NCBI GenBank assembly: GCA_037179335.1
Contig: JAKZHN010000013.1
Coordinates: 248,001-312,000, forward strand
From: Cyclaneusma minus
Lineage: Eukaryota > Ascomycota > Leotiomycetes > Marthamycetales > Marthamycetaceae
Direction of reading: 5' to 3'
DNA: 64,000 nt
In this document: piece after piece, positions 32,794 to 44,880 of the stretch
How the letters are laid out: each line of letters starts with the position of its first letter
How positions within the stretch are numbered: position 1 is the stretch's first letter
Program-made: the position numbers and the translations under genes
The notes under the pieces: model-generated
Told to the model about the DNA's origin: nothing
The model's input: only the letters and a program-made list of their open reading frames with translations
Database searches by the model: none

Positions 32794-34080
32794 CCTTAGC
32801 AGAGCGGGGGGATATGAAAAAACTAGTTATAAATAGTTTGCATACTATTTGCCAACCATTTAAAACTTTAATAAACTGTTTTTTTTTAGAAACCGTGCAC
32901 GCACGGTTTTTTCAATTTTTAAATCGTTTTTAAATTTGCAAATTCGGGACGGTTTTAAACAGTTTTTTTACTTTAATTTTAGCTCCAGCTCCAAACATCC
33001 AGCTCCAGCTTTAAATATCCAGCTCCAGCTCCAGCCTCCAGCTCCAGCCTTCAGCCTCCAGCTCCAAATATCCAGCTGTAGCTTTAGCCTTCAGCTCCAA
33101 AATCCAGCTCCAAATATACAGCTTCAGCTTCAAATATCCAGCTCTAGCTCCAGCCTCCAGCCTTCTGCCTCCAGCTTCAGCTCCAGCCTCCGGTTTTAAC
33201 TCCAGCCTTCAGCCTTCAGCCTTTGGCTCCAGCTCCAGCTTTAGCTCCAACACCACCACCCACCAGCCCCAGCCTTTAGCCTCCAGCCTCCTGCCTCCAG
33301 CTCCAGCCTCCAGCTCCAGCCTTTAGCTTCAGCTTTAGCTTTAGCTCCAGCTCCAGCTCCAGCAGCTTTAGCGCACGTGTATTGATATTTAAAAAGGCAG
33401 CCTGGTATACGCCATAGCGAGGGCAAGAGCGAGGGCAAGGGCCTGGCATAATATAGTTAGCATAATGTAAACAAACTGTGCATGGGGACTGGCATGCGCT
33501 GCAGCGCGCGCAAAAAAACTGCAGGGCTGAAAATGGACTTGCTAAATATAGAGCAGCTAAAGCTGGAGCTGGAGCTGGAATTGGAGCTGGAATTGGAGCT
33601 GGAGCTGGAGCTGGAGATTGGAGCTGGAGTCTAAAGCTAAAGCTGGAGGCAGAAGGCTAAAGGCTAAAGGCTGGAGCTGGTGGATGGTGGTAATAGTATT
33701 GAAGCTGGAGCTAAAGCTGCAGCTGCTGCGCTGGAGCTAGTAAATAATGGTAATAGTGGTATTAAAGCTGGAGCTGGAGCTGGAGCTGGAGTTAGAGCAT
33801 TATGGCATGCGCAAAAACTGGAGCTCAAGTCTTGGAGTTTAAGCTTAAGCCTTAGAGCTGGCAAAAAGCTGAAGCTAAAGCTTAAGCCAAATCAAATAAA
33901 AACTCTACAAACTGCTGTAATTTAAATAATAATTCAAAATAATACCGACCGCTTACCAATTGTTATTGGAGTTTGCCAACCATTTATAGAGTTTTTTACT
34001 CGCTTTTGAAATTTTGACTGGTTTATTAAGTTTAAAACTATGCTTAGCGGGTTTTTTCAAATCCCCCCCCTCCGCTAAGG
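32794..34080. mobile_element. 1.29-kb TIR element flanked by TA, filled with inverted AGCTCC arrays
   Basis: The left end CCTTAGCAGAGCGGGGGGAT and the right end (reverse complement CCTTAGCGGAGGGGGGGGAT) match over about 30 bp, continuing through TGAAAAAAC. Both ends are flanked by TA, as for Tc1/mariner-type elements. Similarity extends further in (TTTGCCAACCATTTA on both sides). The interior is a CCAGCTCCAGC array on the left (32980-33370) and its reverse complement on the right (33555-33870), around a 180-bp spacer. No transposase frame is visible, so it is non-autonomous. Confidence 0.7.
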
Positions 34081-35016
34081 TACCTAACAGCCGCTTAGGA
34101 AGTGCATGAAAAGCGCAAAAAAGCCCAAGTTCTTCACACATTACAACTGAATCAAATTGATGATTAGGTACCTTACTGGGTCCTAAGCATCTGATATCCA
34201 GGGAGGTGTCCGGCAGTGATGTAACATGACCCCCAAATGGCCTGCCTCCTTGAAAGTATATATATGGCTCGATCGATGCACGTCGCAAACCCAACACGCA
34301 GCCTGCAACCTGCCATTTCCTGACCTTGTCCTTGTCCTTGTCTGCACCATTCCCCTCTGCATCCATCCATCTTGCTGCTCTGCAAGGCTCTGCAAGGCTC
34401 TGCAAGGCTCTGCAACGCTGCCAGCCTGCCCTAGCAAGCCGCAACTTGCCGAATACCGTCCAGGGTGGAAGTTAGGAATCCCGTCTTCAGCAAGATCCCG
34501 TAACATGCATCCAATGTGTGGAGATCGTGGGGGTCATCCTCTGAACCCCCATTCTCAAGACATTCGCATTCGCAGATTCAAAAGATGCGAAAGGCTGGGT
34601 GGGATGTGGATGTATTATATCCTGTACGTCTTCACAAGTTCGGATTAGTCGTTGACGAAGCAAGCATGTTCTGCGGCTTCGGGGGTAAGGTAAGGTATGT
34701 TGTCGGCTAGTAACGGCTAACTACTGTGCTGAAAAGCCCAATGGGGCGTGGTTGTATAATTCTGACTGGTGTTATACAATTCTGCGTGTAATCTATAACA
34801 CTGCATCAAGGATATCCCTTTTTGCTGTCCCGGCCATGAAGCCCGGGCATTGTATAAACCATGAAAAAACCAATGCACGCCCTGTTCCCAATTCCCTCCT
34901 TTTTTTGCCCACCATAACTCCGTAGTCCAGCCTAATCCCTTCTGTTGTTTCATATTTCATACACTATCTTGACAAAAAGACGTCCGGGTAATTTCGTATC
35001 ACCCAAACCTCTCAAC

Positions 35017-36427
35017 TCACAACTCCCTCAGTGTCTCGAAAATCCCCAAAGCCGCTGGGGATTTGCGCAAATAGAATGATAGGATACCAACCAATACGGC
35101 AATTCCCACGTTCCTAGCCGGCCGTCTGTATTTCCATAGTACGGAAATAACATGCTCCCTTCGCTCCTTCCACTTCAACTCCCTAACCTGCGCCTCAAAA
35201 AAGCGTTTCCCGTCTTCCAGGGTTTGCTTCGCAGCCACGTCCGGATCCCTCGCCGTCCTCAATACACTATTCCTACTAATCCCCCTCCAAGCCGGCAATT
35301 TCTCCGGCGGGTACTTTTCAAATAATTCGCACGTATCTTGAATCAATTTTTCCAGATCCAGCGGTTTGGGAAGTTTTGAGAGGATACTGTGGAGCATTTC
35401 AGGCTCATCGGATGGTACTTCGAAAAGCTCTTGCGAGCGCGAAAGCACTATGGATGCAAACATGTAGACACTGAAGACGGCCTCGCGCGCTAAAAGGATG
35501 TCGAAGAGCCGTGCTATGGAGGAGTAGGATTGGATGTCGTGGGCGTACATGGTTAGAGTGCCGGAGAGGGCGAAGAAGGGTTGGGTGCCTGAGAGGTGGC
35601 GGTAAAGAGTGTGATGGGCGAGGCGCAGGAGCGAGGGGATTAGTATGAGTTGGGAGAGGGCGGGGGAGAGGGTGGGGAGCATGAAGTCGCGGATGCGGAG
35701 GGAGGAGAGCCGGGCGACGGCGGGGAAGGCGGCAGTGGGGGTGAGGACGAGGAGGAAGACTTGGCAGATGTCGTGGTAGCCTTGGAAATAGGAGAGGTGG
35801 GGGAGGTGGCGGAGGACGGAGGTGATGAGGGTGGAGAGCTCGGATTTGCGGACGGAAAGGTCGGCGTCGGATAGATCTAGGGGTTTTTTTTTAGTATGGG
35901 AGGTAGTATGTTGGTAGTATAGTCGTAGTATGGTTGGTAGGGCAGAGAGGGGCTGAGGAAGGCTTACTGTTGGGGTAGTATATGAACGACCTGTCAACAT
36001 CCAGCCTTACCTGGCCCTCGTCCCCGTGGGGTGGCAGCGAGTCCCATGCTGTGCCTTTGTCGTTTTTCTCATCATACTCGCGGTCCCGTTGTTCTGGGTT
36101 TGGTGTGTTGCATCGGTGGTATCCAAGCAGTACCGGCCCTTTGGTCGGCGGGTCAGTTACAATCACACAAGCTCACACAAAACTTCCGCATAGAAGTGAT
36201 GACTCACAAGCTATCCGTCGCAGATCGTCCGAGAGCAGGCCGCCTTTTGAAGCTGCCAGAGCCCTTAGGGCCTCTGTATCGTTCCAGCTGCAAGCGGCCA
36301 AGATGCTGGCTCTCTTTGCAGCTTGTGCATCTGTATCGTGGGGACGAGGCGGTGAGTCGAGGCTGTCGTCTTGCACAGACTGAGGCGTTGTTTCAGCGTT
36401 GCCTAGCTCGCCGTTTGGCTCCATCAT
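35017..36427 (-). CDS. TBC-domain Rab GAP of the TBC1D20/Gyp8 type
   Basis: TBC1D20/Gyp8 proteins are ER-anchored GAPs for Rab1/Ypt1-class GTPases in ER-Golgi traffic. Exons 36208-36427, 35968-36138 and 35017-35876 join in frame to 416 residues. The TBC domain starts at AWPVLLGYH. It holds the family run GQVRLDVDRSFIYYP, but the arginine-finger IxxDxxR motif is seen only as LDVDRSF (R in VDR). The second catalytic motif is YFQGYHDICQVFLL, giving the glutamine finger Q in YFQGYHD. ALSGTLTMYAHDIQSYSSIA and FSVYMFASIVLSRSQELF follow. A single C-terminal membrane anchor (NVGIAVLVGILSFYL) fits TBC1D20. The second intron has an A-rich polypyrimidine complement. Divergent from the MMS1_N gene with 1.7 kb between. 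Confidence 0.88.
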
Positions 36428-38147
36428 CTGTGTCCATGAAATGGGAGAGAGGGCTCGTAAAGGGCGAGACGGGGGCCAATCGAGGCTTTACGCTCCGGGC
36501 ATCCTGGTCCGATGCGCATCTGGGAGGGAGCTTCAGTTTGGACGCAGGCGACTTGGAAACAGCTGCATGGGCGGCACGCAAGCGATTCCCAAGCTGAAGA
36601 GACGATGTGTAATGATATCCGAATTGAGATATCCGAGTCGCGTTGTTCGAGATCGGTGTGCTGCGGAAGCGATCTGGAGGTGGGAGCGTCTTCGCGGGCT
36701 GGGGGGAAAAGAATCGATCAGTCCCCTGATTTTGAGTCGGGTTGGAGGGTGGGACTGCGGCGGTGTCTTCGTGGTGGTGGGAGGACCAGCATCGACCGAC
36801 AGGTGGTGTTTGGCGTCTGTGACGCTCTGTCACTTTTTTTTGGTGGGTGATGATTCTCGTGTGCTCGTGAAGCATAGGTACATCATCGTGCTAAATAATT
36901 GCGCCGAGCACTATTTTTAGACAATGGATATTTCTACCTGATTGAGAATTGGGGTATTCTCCAATTCCATCGTGAGCTTTTCCAAATAATTAATCCAAAT
37001 AATTCAAATAACTTGTTTGATTCCAGTTGCTGCAAGCCACCGGCCGCACAAGAACCAGCACGAGGTGTTTCAAGCCGCCCACCCACACTTGCTTCTCTGC
37101 TCCGATTTATCCAGGGGCCCTGCCGGCCCGAAGCCAGCTACAATGCGGGACTTCGGCTCAGCCAGGCCGGGTCCGCCCTTGTTGGCTGCCTGTACGAATA
37201 AAGTAGGTACAGGAGGGGAGATGGGGGTCAACAGCCGTGCGGTCAACATCATGTTTTGCAGCTGCTCGTCTTCGTCCGAAACCCCCCTTCGATACTCGCC
37301 CAACTCGATGATTCCACCTCACCTCCCGCTGCACCACGATCCGATTGTCCGAAAAGCGGAGCTCTTAGCTTGTTGCCCATGGCTTGTCGCCCATTGCTGT
37401 TCCTGTGTGTCCAATAAGCCGGGAACCCGACCCCTTTCCATCGGACGCGATGCTATCATACTCGCGGCGTGGTGTGCTACGACTTGTCACTTGACACTCA
37501 CCACGCAAAAGCCTCATGGCGCCGGCAGCACCTCACCACCCCTGCGCGCTGTATAGCATGTAACTACCGGGAGCCTTCGAATGTGTGCGAGCTGCAATTG
37601 TGACCCGTCATAAATGGCTCATGCTCGTGCTAAGCGCGGCAGCTGGAGTATTGACCCCCATTCTTCCTAGAGGCCTACTTGCAACGTCTGACCGTTGCCG
37701 CTGCCAGCTCTGCGCCGCCGTCATCGCCGCGGGGGGAGGAGCATTGCGAGCGGCCCAGTTGCCCTCAGAGTTAATAGTACTTAGCTGGCCCTATGCCCGC
37801 CGTTGCGCACCCTCCTCTGTCAAGTCCCAGCACTCGCCGCCGCCTATGCTGCCTCCTGTTTCTCCAGCCCTTTCTTTCGTTCGTCCTCTTCTCCGGCCGC
37901 TTGGGAGGCACTGGCCAGCTCGACGGCAGTCCTGTCGAAGCTTTGGCAGAAGTCAGTTGGGCCAGCCTCGCCGTGGACCCCTCCGAGGCTGTCATCTTCA
38001 AGTCCCTCTGTACCGACTTTCTTCAACGCCCGCCCCACGCCTGCAAGCAAACACCGTCGTGCCTGCATCGCACTCTGTACCGCACATGTGCCGCAAGAGA
38101 ATGGACTGAGAGAGTAGGCAGCTGCCGGGTCTGCTCCTTCCATCGCC
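36428..38147. other. Divergent intergenic region
   Basis: 1.7 kb between the Rab GAP and MMS1_N-gene start codons. Several open frames of 60-190 codons occur on both strands, but none shows recognisable motifs or splice continuity. It should contain both promoters. Confidence 0.45.
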
Positions 38148-41100
38148 ATGTCGTTCCAGACAAACACCTTCGTCAATGGCCAGTGGGTCACACAGACGGT
38201 CGACATGCACCGTGTCCTGGAACAGCACCAGAAGCTGGACCAGTCTGCCAAGATGAGCGACGATGCTAAACCCGATCAACCACTGGCGTGCGGCATCCTG
38301 ACCCAGACTGTCATCGAAACTCCTCTGATCCACTGGATCTTGCCGTGCAGGTTGCGGAAGAAGGGCAGAAACGACGTCGCTTTTATTGGTGTAAGTGGGA
38401 CAAGCTTCCTCTCTCGAGTCTACCCAAGATGTTGCCGCTTCGTGCTTGTACCGGACAATCGTGGCTTTCCTGCAACCAGAGCAGGATGTGACCATGAAAG
38501 CTTGCACTTTGCCTTGCTTGTCAGCCAGGTCGGACCAAGAACTCTTCGGAGTCCAGGCCGTCATCAACTCATGTACTATATCCTCTCCAAGACCCAATCA
38601 TCTCGATACCGCAATACACCTACAAGTGAATTATATACGCTCTCGTGAAACAACTCCAGACATTCAAATATACCCCAGCTAACCAGCCCAGGACCACGTT
38701 ATTCAAATCCGCGAATTACAGGCGGACAATCATCTCCGAGATGTCGTACGCAAATCCGACTTTGGTTCTCGAATCTGCAATGCCCGTGTTATCAACACAA
38801 CCCCCACGGTGGACGGTGTATACGATGTGCTCCAGGGAACCGACGAAGAACATCATTACCGTTCGATGCAGTCTAGCATAGACGATGACTCGGCGCCCTC
38901 TCCCCAGTGCCTGGTACTTGCCCTGGAAGATGGCGACCTCATTTTCCTACATTGTCAGGAAAGCGAAGACGGAGTGCGATTTGTTTCGGCTCGGCACCAA
39001 TTAGCGAAATCTTTCTTACTGGAAAAGACTGGACGCCACCTCGCGGTGGACCCGAGTTCCCGCTATGTTGCTGTTGCAAAGTCGCAGACCAACTATGTGA
39101 TAATGGAACTGAACACTGCGTCACAGATGCGAGAGCAATCGAAGTTTGGTCAGCCAGTCAAACCCATAAGATACGAGCGCTACTTCAAGATAGATGGCAT
39201 CATACACAAAATGGAGTTCTTGTATCCGGCACCTGATGATCCGAACCACATCATTCTGTTGCTTATTGTCATCAGGAACAAGCAGAGTCGTATGGTGGTG
39301 CTGGATTGGGATCATGCTAATGGAGGCGTGGATACTATTCGCACGTCTGGGAAGTACGGCTACCCCTTTACCGAACCAAGCAGCACGCCCCTGCTGCTCA
39401 TACCCCTGACAATCAGGTCCGCATTTCTATTAGCCTCAGACGAGGTGATTGCAGTGTACAAGAACATCCTTGCGGGGCCGCCCGAGTACGAAGTCATTGA
39501 TATTCGAACGGAGCCACCGACAGAACTTCATCACGGCATCAATCCCCCAATGTGGACAGCTTGGTCTCGTCCGCATCGATTGGGCCATTATACGCCTGAT
39601 CATGATGATATCTACTTGGTACGGGAGGATGGTGTCGTGCGTTTCCTCGAAACCACAGGAGATGGCGATGATCTCAATGTGACTGGTGAGATGAACTGTG
39701 GGAACTTACAGTGCAACGTGGGCACAGCATTTGCGAATCTGGAGCAATATCCGTCATCATCGAGTGATCTTCTGGTTGCAGCTGGCGAGTCGTGTGTCGG
39801 TGGTCTCTACCGCGTTGAAGCAAGAAGCCCTACTGCTTTTATAGAGCCGATCATGAATTGGTCTCCGACCCCAGATTTTACTGTCGTGCCCAACGGAGAT
39901 GTCATCACCAGACCGCTCACTGCAGAGATGACAACATCCGAGTCTCCATCACGAGTGGACCGAATCTTTGCTTGCACGGGAAAAGGAAACCGCGGAGCCA
40001 TCACCGAACTTCGTCACGGGGTAGATGGTCGAATATGCCTGGACATGGACTTCGACATTCCCATTGCCAACTGTTGGTCGTTGTCATACCACGTGGATGA
40101 AGATCCCCACAGAAGGGGTCAAGTTCCCATGATATTTCTAATCAACGCGGACAACCGATCTGCACTATACTATCTCTCTGGTGACGCTTCGGAACTCAAG
40201 GAACTTGGTTCTGGACATACTTGCTTGGATTTGACTTCACGGACCATCATTGTCCGCTCCGTCAACGGCTTCACAGTTCAGATTACTGAGAAATCGGTTG
40301 TTGTGGCTTGCACTACCCTCATCAATCCCGAGCCCTTCGGGTTCAAGCGTACACCATTGGCCGAAAAGGCCACGGCCGCTGCGTTTGTTAGCGACCGCAT
40401 GATGGTAATTGCTACACGTGGTGAGCTGAGCCTGGTTTCCGCAGACGAAAGCTTGGCAACAGTGGGAAATCCGGTCTCAATGGAAGGAGAAGTCAGATGC
40501 ATGTCTGCCTTTGAGATTGACAATGTGGCGTTCGTGGTGTGTGGAGTTTCCCGGGATGACCAGAGCTCATGCTTGGTTGTATACCGCATCGACGTGGAGA
40601 CTGGTGTCGAGTACGTGGCAGCATATGCAATCCCGCAGACAGAACAAGGTGCGTCCAAAATCCTGTAACAGCTGATGTGCTCAGCTTTTCTGACCTACTG
40701 TTTTCAGCAAGCAACCACTTCCTAGAGGCAATCTGGGGCGTTTCGACTCTCCAATCAGCCAGCGAATCCGGTGCTCTCGTTCTCGCCGGCCTGAGAAACG
40801 GCTTTCTTGTCTGCTTGAGTCTCAATCACCACGATGGCTTTTGGCATTTCAGCAAGAATTCTCAATGGAGACTAGGAGGGACGCATGTGGCAGTATCAAA
40901 GAACAGCATCTCCAAAGCATTCGTCTACTGTAACTCAGCTGTGTACGTTGCTTCCTTAACAGGAAGATCGGATTCGGAAACTTTCAGCCTTACGCTCGAT
41001 CGAGTATGGTTGACAGATGCTGCGCAACCTGCAATGGCACAGCCAGACGAAGGCATCACATCTGCTTTTCGCACAGCAGAAGGCGAGGTTGTCATCACAT

Positions 41101-42503
41101 CAGGCACTCATCTTCTCGTAGTCGACATGGACCACCGAGCGCGGACAGTCCCCCGTCGACTCAATATCGACGGTGAACCTTCAAAGATTATATATTCCGA
41201 AGGCCTGGGAGTCCTCGTAATAGCCGCTCTCAAGCGCGGAGTCCCAACCTTACTATTCATGGACCCCTCCACCGGCGCCGACCTCTCCCATCCCCTCGAC
41301 AAAACGCACAACCCCGTGGACTACGTCTCCGGCCTCGGCAAAACAGGCGACAAAATCACCGCGCTCGTCGAATGGCAGCCCTTCAAATCCCGCAACCCAT
41401 CCAAGGCTCGAAATTACATCATAGTAGGCACGCAAGGCGGCCGCCTGCTCATCATCGAAACCGAGCAGGACAAATCTCGAGGAAAAGTCGGTTACTGGAC
41501 CAAGCATAAAGTCATTCTCAATAAACCTGTTCACGCCGCCATTGCCTGCGAAAAGGGTTTATTCTACTGTGCTGGTAATTCGCTGTGTTGGGAGATTTTG
41601 GACACGGTTTCGAGGCGCTTTAAGAAACAGGGCGAGACGGAGTTGCTGTCGCCTGCTGTGTCGATTTCAGTGGAAGCTGATATGGTGTATATTGCCACGG
41701 CGAGGAATTCGCTATTTGGACTGAAGCTGCATGCCGAGGAACCGAGAATAAGACAGGTGTTTTCGGATAACGCGGCAAGGGTGTCGTTCGATCAGATTCG
41801 CGTTAATGATCAACTGAGATTGCTGTCTGATATCGACGGCGCCGTACCAGGACTCTGGTACTCACCAGCCCAGCAATTCGAACCCGTTGCTAAGGGAGTA
41901 GCGCATCGGATTTTCGAAGCCGACACGCGTGTAGCTATTCTGCGGTTCTGCAAGGCACGGACGCGACCGACGTGGGATGTTAGTTGGAATGCGCAAAGTG
42001 GGGAAGATGGGAAACTACGCAAGCTGGGTCAAGAGGAGATTTTGGGCATTGCGATGGATGGCAGCGTGCGCGCTTTTACGGTGCTGGAAGAGGGATTGTG
42101 GAGGTTGCTCGGGTGGCTGAATGAGCTGATGCGGAAGAGTAGGCGGTATTGTCCTTTTACGTGGGATTGGCGGCCGGTGCTGACAACGGGGATTTGGGTG
42201 AGGGATGGGGATGCTGCGGGGGCGGAGAGGGGGGGTGGAGGCGTGGATGGGGATTTGTTGCGGCGGGTGGTGGAGGATAGGGGGTTGGAGGAATTGCTGG
42301 GGGTGACGTATTGGGGGGCGGGGGAGTGGGATGGGGAGGGGGCGGGTGATTTGAGTAGGAGGGCGAGGGAGTGTGAGAGGAGGTTGGGGGAGTTGATGGC
42401 GGGGGTGAAGATGGAAATACCGGGGGAGGCGAGTGGGGAGGGGGTGGATGATGTACAGAGGTTGTATGCGCTGCTGGAGTATTTGTTGAGGCCGGTGATT
42501 TGA
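38148..42503 (+). CDS. MMS1_N-domain protein (DDB1/CPSF160-like beta-propeller scaffold)
   Basis: Proteins with the MMS1_N domain are large beta-propeller scaffolds; yeast Mms1 serves a Rtt101 cullin ligase in replication-fork repair. Exons 38148-38390, 38692-40648 and 40708-42503 join in frame to 1331 residues. The N-terminus is MSFQTNTFVNGQWVTQTVDM, then CGILTQTVIETPLIHWILPC and RNDVAFIG joined across a 301-nt intron to DHVIQIRELQADNHLRDVVR and KSDFGSRICNARVI. WD/propeller-like strands continue throughout (LVLALEDGDLIFLHCQ, AAFVSDRMMVIATRGELSLV, YIIVGTQGGRLLIIE). The C-terminus is Gly/Glu-rich and ends in a helix (YALLEYLLRPVI). The large middle exon shows no gaps. Function in this organism is inferred from the family only. 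Confidence 0.82.
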
Positions 42504-42847
42504 TGGGAAGGATTGCATTGGTTGGTGCAATGGGTGTGTTTTCTTCCAATTCGAAAGTGCATTATGTTTCTGCGGTATGGCTTTTAAGCTTCTAGACAGT
42601 TTCAGCTTAGGTGGGGCTGGGAATGAGGCGGATAAGGAAGTATAGAGGTTTCGGATTTCGGTATTGGATCGGGAACGGACTGCATTGAATGAGTTTCGAG
42701 AATTTCGAGATAGCATGCGGTATTGCAAAGTGAAGCAGATGGATGGAGTAAGATTGAGTGATGCGAAAAATTGACCTGACCTGGTTGGGTGGGTTCTGAA
42801 TACCTAGCGAATAGCTAGCTGGGCTAATGCTACAACCTATCCAAACA

Positions 42848-43940
42848 GTTTTGTTGTGCATCGACTCCCCGTCCGGCCGGACACGGACAGGGTTGCTGAA
42901 GACGTCCGTCCGCCCGTCTGCGGAGAGTCGATGTGCTACAAAACGTCTTGTGGTCTGTAGCAGTCTAGCATTTATTGCATATGGACGAAATAGGACGCCT
43001 GGGTAGGACGCCTGGGTAGGAGACCATGGTAAAGACATGCGCACGTTGAACGCTTGAAGGGCACCTAAGTAAGAGGAGGGCGCCAGGGGAGCGCCCGCGC
43101 GGAAATGTCGAATGTGCAACAAATTTCCTGATCCTAGCCAACCAGCTAATCACAATCGCTCTCCAAGTTTTTGTTGCACATCGACTGCGCGCCCGGCCGG
43201 GCGTTTGGCAAAGCATCCGCCAAGAAGTCCGGTAAAAAGTCTGGCAGATTTCTGGAATTGCCCGGTGGGTTACCCTGCCTGGTAGAACGCCCAGGTGGGC
43301 TTCTCTCGATGTGTAACAACACTAGTCTGCTCCTAAGCGGCGGGCCATACACGAGCGCTTTCCGAGTTGTTGCTGCATGTCGAGCTATCCGGCTAGGTCG
43401 CTGGAACGCCTAGATAGGGCACCGGGGGAGGAAAGCTAGATGTAACTTTTGGTTTGAATAGCAATCCTTTATCAGGTTTTGTTGCACGTCGACAAAATAA
43501 ACAGTCCTGGTAAATTACCAGGGAGACCACCAGCCTGGATAGCACGTCCTGCGCGCAGCTCCCGCCTCCATAACCTTACCAGGCTAGTTTTAAATTTCCA
43601 TGTCAGCTAGCTATAAAAAAGAAAAAGCTTGCAACTTTTCAACTCAATCGAGCAAGCCCCTAGAACACAAACCCAGGCGTGTTATACGTCAATATGTATA
43701 GAATTTCGCGCTCTATTAGGCTATCTGATTTTAATTTCCAAAGGACCGATTTTCAAAAATCGAGTTTTCCAACGTCCCTTAGTCGACGTGCAACAAAACG
43801 CTTCGAAGTTGTGGGATGGTCATGTGATTTGAGGGAGGCGGTCGAGTGAGGATATTTGAAATTTGAAATTCCCTCGACCTCGATCTCGACCTTTCTGCGA
43901 CCGCCTCCGTTTTATCTCGATGCGTTTTGTTACACATCGC
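42848..43940. repeat. Second cluster of palindromic elements and 13-bp minisatellite
   Basis: Ends of the family at 29.8-32.3 kb recur: right end at 42848-42865; elements 42927-42986, 43107-43184, 43304-43384, about 43434-43493 and 43782-43940. Between them the minisatellite is clearest at 42992-43020, where AGGACGCCTGGGT occurs twice in tandem. It is the reverse complement of the unit seen in the first cluster. One more right-end remnant (CTGTTGCACATCAC) lies near 44051. Confidence 0.75.
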
Positions 43941-44239
43941 TTCCTTTCTTCTTCCCTTGAACCCTTTTCAATTTAAGCAATATTTCATGATGGTGTTGTG
44001 GGAAGGAGAAGGGAGAAAAGATGGAAGGAGTGGGTTAACTCTTGCTCCCGCTGTTGCACATCACTCAAAGGAGTAGGCACAATGGCCAGCCTCGAAGCGT
44101 TCGCGGAAGGCAACTCAGCTTCCATGTCGTCAGACACAGCTCATTTGTAAAAGCTTGTTTGGGTTCCAACATATAGACTGGAGGAGATTGAGACTGGTGT
44201 TTGTCCAGCTAGAAAGAAAAGTCCAAGTGGAAAAATGTG

Positions 44240-44880
44240 TTAAGTGGGGGTGAAAGAGTTGGACTGAAAAGTCTGGCTAAGGTCAAGGAGGAGCTTATGT
44301 GGTAGGTTGCCAAAGGCCCTTGTCACAATCTGACACAGAGAGTGTCCAGGGGCTTGGTGATAGTCCTGCATGGGTATAGTATCCCTCAATGTTAGGCTGT
44401 GTATGAGTATCGAAGCGGAATCCACGAGTCTTGAGCACGAAGACCTCAAGAACAATGTCTCTCTCTTCCCCTACCTCTGTTACTCACGGCACCTAAGCGG
44501 TCCGTAACCCTTTCTCTAATAACAAACCATGAGCTCCGTTGCCTGGGTAGCACCAGCGGAGCTCTAAGCCTCAAGTTACTCAAGGAAGCTCCTCTCAACC
44601 TCCCTCCCTCTTTAGTAACGTCATGCTTTCCTCATGGCTTGTCAGTCTCCGGCCCCCCTCCCTTGAGTGACGTGACAATAGACAATGAGGGATCTTTCTG
44701 TATCAAACACCCACAGAGCTGTTGGCGCAACAGTAGCGCGTCCGATTGCAACTGTGACACCTTGCATCTTGCACCCCAAAGGGATCACTACCCCGCGGGA
44801 CCCCCCCACTCGATGCACAGGTTATCAGGGGACATTGGAAGGGTGTCTGTTCGATTCAGACACAGCTCACATTTTTAGTT
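44240..44880. repeat. Segmental duplication, copy 1 (with tRNA)
   Basis: Shares ordered blocks with 45350-46350: GTATCGAAGCGGAATCC, AGTCTTGAGCACGAAGACCT versus TCTTGAGTACATCCAAGACC, and ATCTGACACAGAGAGTG versus ACTCTGACATAAAGAGC. The tRNA-like sequence follows. Divergence is high, with many transitions. Confidence 0.6.
44716..44869 (+). tRNA. tRNA-Cys(GCA)-like gene with an 82-nt intron
   Basis: The acceptor stem GAGCTGT (44716-44722) pairs perfectly with ACAGCTC (44862-44868). The D arm is GCGC AACAGTA GCGC. The anticodon arm is TCCGA TTGCAA / A TTGGA (one G-T pair) with anticodon GCA at 44748-44750. The T arm GTCTG TTCGATT CAGAC pairs perfectly. An intron 44752-44833 follows A37, the canonical eukaryotic position; mature length would be 72 nt. 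A TTTTT terminator follows at 44871. Oddities: the intron is long, and the discriminator base is A, whereas cytosolic tRNA-Cys normally has U73. It may be functional, or a tRNA-derived relic. Confidence 0.6.

Larger units (their letters stand above)
29506..35016. other. Gene-free repeat island
   Basis: No supported gene in 5.5 kb. The region consists of palindromic elements in a 13-bp minisatellite (29.8-32.7 kb), an AT-rich MITE (31.07-31.44 kb), a 1.29-kb TIR element (32.79-34.08 kb) and simple repeats (TGCAAGGCTC x4 near 34379-34418; TCCTTGTC copies near 34322-34345). Base composition alternates sharply between GC-rich minisatellite and AT-rich blocks, unlike the flanking genes. Confidence 0.75.

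Noticed and set aside
34226..34648. A 140-codon open frame on the plus strand downstream of the TIR element
   Set aside because: It runs through simple repeats (TCCTTGTC, TGCAAGGCTC), is Cys/Pro-rich without motifs and has no splice support.
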